Shown here piece by piece: positions 61,156 to 64,000 of a DNA stretch of 64,000 nucleotides. Both the position numbers and the translations under genes were made by a program. The DNA comes from Sphingomonas sp. 67-36 (GTDB taxonomy: Bacteria > Pseudomonadota > Alphaproteobacteria > Sphingomonadales > Sphingomonadaceae). Where the stretch lies: positions 1 to 64,000 of the forward strand of contig MKSU01000028.1 in the NCBI GenBank assembly GCA_001897375.1, written 5' to 3'. Position 1 is the stretch's first letter. Each line of letters starts with the position of its first letter. The notes beneath the pieces were generated by a model. That model ran no database searches, was not told the DNA's origin, and saw only the letters and a program-made list of their open reading frames with translations.

Positions 61156-62418
61156 CTATCGGGTGCGGGGAAGCGCGGCTTTTTCGTCGAGCAGCGCGGC
61201 AACCTCGTCCACCAGCCTTGCGCCGACCGGCCCGCGCGCGAAATGATCGCCGGCGAAGCGGCGCACGGCGGCACGGACCTCCGCCTGATCCTCCCGCGCC
61301 AGCGCTTCTATCACGGCGGCGGCAAACGCCTCCGCGCCGTCCGCGACGCTCAGCACGGCGGACGGCGCATGCTCCACCCCTTCCGCCCCGCAGGGAGTCG
61401 CGACCACCGGCACGCCATGCCCCAGCGCCTCGACCACCTTGATCTTCACACCGCTGCCGAACAGCAGCGGCGCAAGCGCCACGCGTGCGGTGCGATATTC
61501 AGCGGCGACGTCATCGACGAAACCGACGCGCTCCGCGCCGTCGGGCCAGTTCAATCCCGGCTCGCCCGCCACCTTGCCGAGCACGCGCAGCCGGGCCTCC
61601 GGCAATGACGCGCGCACGTGCGGCCAGACCTCATCCAGCAGCCAGCGGAGCGCCTCGACATTGGCGGCGAACGCGCCGCCGATGAACAGCGCCACCGGCG
61701 CCGGGGGCACGGACGTGGCGGGCGCGACGGCCTCGATCGTCATCGATACGGTGACGGCGCGCGTGTGCGGCGCGCGCGCGCGGACGAACGCCGCCTCGGC
61801 CTCCTTGATCGCGATGCACAGATCGGGCCGGGCGAGCGCGCGGGCTTCCTCCTCGACGATCGCCATGTCGAAATCGGTTTCGCGCCCCGCCTCCGCGAAG
61901 CTCGCCGCGCGCAACGCCACCACGTCGTGCATCAGCAGCGCGGTCGGCGGCGACGGGTCGAGCCGGTCGAACAGGCCGACGACATTGAAATAATTCGCGA
62001 TCAGCAAGTCCGCCGGATGGGCGCGCAGGCGGCGCGCGGCCCAGGCCAATGCGCGCGGATCGGGTGGGGAGAGCCAGCCACGCGTCGCCGCGCCGCGCTT
62101 CCGGAACGCGCGCGCCAGCCGTTCGCGCCAGCGCCGCCAGTCAGTAGAATAAAGGTGGCCGCCGATCCGCCACGCGCCGCGCACGACGATCGCGGCATAA
62201 TCGCGGCGATAGCGGTCGAGCGTGCCGACCGGCACCCTCACCACGCCCGGCCGATGCACGCCGAGCAGCAGCAGCTCGACCGCCGCTCCCGCGTCGCCCA
62301 GCATCCGCGCCACCTGCGCGCAATATTCGGAACTGCCCAGCGCGACGGTCGCGACGTCGATGTCGCTGACGATGCAGATACGCACGCCGGACAGACGACG
62401 CCCATCGCATTCCGGCAT
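61156..62418 (-). CDS. GT4/GT-B glycosyltransferase
   Basis: The 420-residue protein starts RICIVSDIDVATVALGSSEY and ends with a GT-B donor domain (PVALFIGGAFAANVEALRWL, RVALAPLLFGSGVKIKVVEA, GHGVPVVATPCGAEGV), the layout of the family that includes sugar-transferring exopolysaccharide enzymes. The ATG at 62418 follows AAGGA and GGGAGG. It is divergent from the flippase and ends 10 bases from the acyltransferase gene. Confidence 0.85.
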   Translation of the reverse strand: MPECDGRRLSGVRICIVSDIDVATVALGSSEYCAQVARMLGDAGAAVELLLLGVHRPGVVRVPVGTLDRYRRDYAAIVVRGAWRIGGHLYSTDWRRWRERLARAFRKRGAATRGWLSPPDPRALAWAARRLRAHPADLLIANYFNVVGLFDRLDPSPPTALLMHDVVALRAASFAEAGRETDFDMAIVEEEARALARPDLCIAIKEAEAAFVRARAPHTRAVTVSMTIEAVAPATSVPPAPVALFIGGAFAANVEALRWLLDEVWPHVRASLPEARLRVLGKVAGEPGLNWPDGAERVGFVDDVAAEYRTARVALAPLLFGSGVKIKVVEALGHGVPVVATPCGAEGVEHAPSAVLSVADGAEAFAAAVIEALAREDQAEVRAAVRRFAGDHFARGPVGARLVDEVAALLDEKAALPRTR

Positions 62419-62487
62419 TCCTTCGCACCTCCCGGCCTCGCGGGAGCGCTTGCCACATCGGGCCGCGCAATGGCAAGGAAGCCGCCG

Positions 62488-64000
62488 ATGGAGCCGGCCC
62501 CCCCACCGCAACCGCAACCGCCCGTTTCCGACATGCGGGCGCGCGCGGCGACCGGCGCGTCGATACTGGTGCTGGTCAACCTCGTCAGCCGGGGGTTGGG
62601 GATCTTCAGCATCGCGGTGCTGGCGCGCCTGCTGACGCCCGACGATTTCGGCATCGTCTCACTGGCGATGATCGTCGTCGAATTCGCGCAGATGCTGACG
62701 GATTTCCAGTTGATCAACGCGCTGGTCCGGCATCCCGCCCGCGACGAGCATCTCTATGCGACGGCGTTCACGATGGCGATCCTGCGCGGGCTGGTGACGG
62801 CGGCGGGGATCGCGCTGGCCGCCGTTCCGGCCGCGCTCATCCTGCACAGCGGCCACATTCGCGACGTGCTGCTCGTGCTCGCGATCGTTCCGTTCATCGA
62901 TGGCCTGCGCAGTCCCCGGATGGTCGATTACCTGCGCGAGATCGATTTCTCCCGCGACGTGACGGTGACGATGATCGGCCGTGTCACCGGGCTGGTGGTG
63001 ATGGTCGTCACGGCGTTGCTGACCCACAGCTATTGGGCGCTCGTCGCCGGCACCGTCTCGGCAAGCATCGCGATGTGCGCCGCGACGCATTTGTTCAAGC
63101 CCTTCGCCCCGCGCTTCGGGCTGCGCGACTATCGGTTGTTCCTCGGCTTCGGCGGCTGGATGTCCATCGCGGCGGTCACCAATTACGCCAGCTCCAAGCT
63201 GGACGGCCTGATCGTCGCCGGGCATTTCAGCATCGCGCGCTTTGGCCAGTATAATCTCGGCGTGCAGATCTCGACGATCGTGACCAACCAGCTCGCCGAT
63301 CCGTTCCAGCGGGCTGTTTTTTCCACCCTCTCCTCGATCCACGGCGATCTCCAGCGCCGGCTGGCCGCCTATCTCCAGGCGCAGGAGACGATGCTGGGGC
63401 TGCTCCTGCCGGTCGGCCTGGGGCTGATGCTGGTGGCGCACGAGGCGATCATCGTCATCGCCGGGCCGAAATGGACCGGCGCGATCATCGTGATGCAGTT
63501 CCTCGCCCCGCCGATGGCGCTTGCCACCGTCACCGTCGCGGCGCAGGCGCTGCTGATGGCGGAGGGCGACACGCGCACCGTGTTCGTCCGTAACCTGATA
63601 ACGATGGCGGTGCGTGTCTCCGCGCTGTGGATCGGGATCGTATGGTTCGGGCTGATCGGCCTGCTGGTGGGCGCGGTGCTCAGCGGCCTGTTCTACCTGT
63701 TCATCACCCTCCACCTCGTCACCCGGCGCTATCACATCTCCCCGCTCACCTTGTTCCGCAACACCAGCCGCGTCCTCGCCGCGACGGGCGCGATGGTCGC
63801 GGCGGTGTCGCTGCTCGGCTGGGCGATCGGGACGCCGCCGGACCATGATTTCATCCGCAACCTGATCGTGCTGGTCGCCAAGGCGCTGGTCGGCGGCTGC
63901 GTCTATATCGGCGTGCTCGCGTCGCTGTGGCGGATGAAGGGCCGGCCCGCCGGGTTCGAGCGCTTCTTCCTCGAATTCCTCATGCGGACGACAACGCCGC
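62488..64000 (+). CDS. polysaccharide flippase (Wzx/MviN-type), cut by window end
   Basis: The frame is open to the window end (504 codons seen) and encodes many transmembrane helices: ATGASILVLVNLVSRGLGIF, AVLARLLTPDDFGIVSLAMI, GFGGWMSIAAVTNYASSKLD, and GQYNLGVQISTIVTNQLADP. This matches polysaccharide transporters that flip lipid-linked repeat units. The ATG at 62488 has AAGGAAG six bases upstream; 62470 is also open. The 3' end is missing. It supplies the export step of a Wzx/Wzy route, though no Wzy polymerase was seen in the window. Confidence 0.88.
   Translation, partial: MEPAPPPQPQPPVSDMRARAATGASILVLVNLVSRGLGIFSIAVLARLLTPDDFGIVSLAMIVVEFAQMLTDFQLINALVRHPARDEHLYATAFTMAILRGLVTAAGIALAAVPAALILHSGHIRDVLLVLAIVPFIDGLRSPRMVDYLREIDFSRDVTVTMIGRVTGLVVMVVTALLTHSYWALVAGTVSASIAMCAATHLFKPFAPRFGLRDYRLFLGFGGWMSIAAVTNYASSKLDGLIVAGHFSIARFGQYNLGVQISTIVTNQLADPFQRAVFSTLSSIHGDLQRRLAAYLQAQETMLGLLLPVGLGLMLVAHEAIIVIAGPKWTGAIIVMQFLAPPMALATVTVAAQALLMAEGDTRTVFVRNLITMAVRVSALWIGIVWFGLIGLLVGAVLSGLFYLFITLHLVTRRYHISPLTLFRNTSRVLAATGAMVAAVSLLGWAIGTPPDHDFIRNLIVLVAKALVGGCVYIGVLASLWRMKGRPAGFERFFLEFLMRTTTP

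Noticed and set aside
62659-63846. 395-codon leftward frame opposite the flippase
   Set aside because: It is low-complexity His/Asp/Arg sequence, whereas the plus frame encodes regular membrane helices.
1-64000. CRISPR arrays, rRNA genes and integrase genes
   Set aside because: No regularly spaced repeats, no rRNA sequence and no tyrosine or serine recombinase motifs were seen on either strand.

Overview
The window looks like chromosomal DNA of a Sphingomonas-type alphaproteobacterium. It is GC-rich. It carries proteins with the PEPxxWA-CTERM sorting tail, an EpsH-type exosortase that resembles the XrtV class with its companion genes, and a SciP (DUF1153) cell-cycle regulator. No rRNA, CRISPR array or integrase was found. 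One tRNA gene is present.

Bases 1-15060 are an accessory island, best read as a decayed and mosaic prophage region lying against the 3' end of a tRNA-Ser(GGA) gene (15058-15148). On the left is a rightward phage lysis cassette: two small membrane proteins (one holin-like), a GH19-type endolysin, an inner spanin that appears frameshifted, and an overlapping outer-spanin lipoprotein. Non-phage cargo is scattered around it: an AT-rich PEP-CTERM protein; a membrane-anchored GAF protein with a 62-residue partner, bracketed by 19-bp direct repeats; a HicAB toxin-antitoxin pair with a likely operator; a secreted amidohydrolase; a stand-alone BLUF photosensor; and a second PEP-CTERM protein. After that comes a scar in which a dead IS3-family transposase runs into a truncated radC. 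A full-length tail tape-measure gene and one small neighbour remain, without other tail genes.

Bases 15061-44300 are core-type chromosome. They hold a secreted cyclophilin; an Mla-type lipid ABC transport operon (MlaE with STAS domain, MlaF, MlaD, auxiliary lipoprotein) plus a DUF445 protein; an RND pump with its adaptor; a SIMPL-domain protein; a GlsB/YeaQ membrane protein; sciP; mnmA; an EmrAB-type efflux operon with a NodT-type outer-membrane factor and a MarR regulator; an M16 protease; a methyltransferase; purEK; a secreted isoaspartyl methyltransferase; gpmA; a dienelactone hydrolase; a concentrative nucleoside transporter; and a metallophosphoesterase. Several striking inverted-repeat elements sit between these genes.

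Bases 44461-64000 form an exopolysaccharide/exosortase locus. It contains a polyprenyl-phosphate sugar transferase, a GT2-GtrA fusion, an AAA ATPase, a two-helix protein resembling the XrtV accessory protein, an Alg14/Alg13-type glycosyltransferase, four further glycan enzymes (three glycosyltransferases and an acyltransferase), an EpsD-type PPIase, an outer-membrane beta-barrel, Wza- and Wzc-type export proteins, a BY-kinase-like ATPase with an altered P-loop, the exosortase, EpsI, a PEP-CTERM protein that is a plausible substrate, and a flippase cut off by the window end. The genes account for priming, chain assembly, flipping, length control and export of a polymer, coupled to a protein-sorting system.
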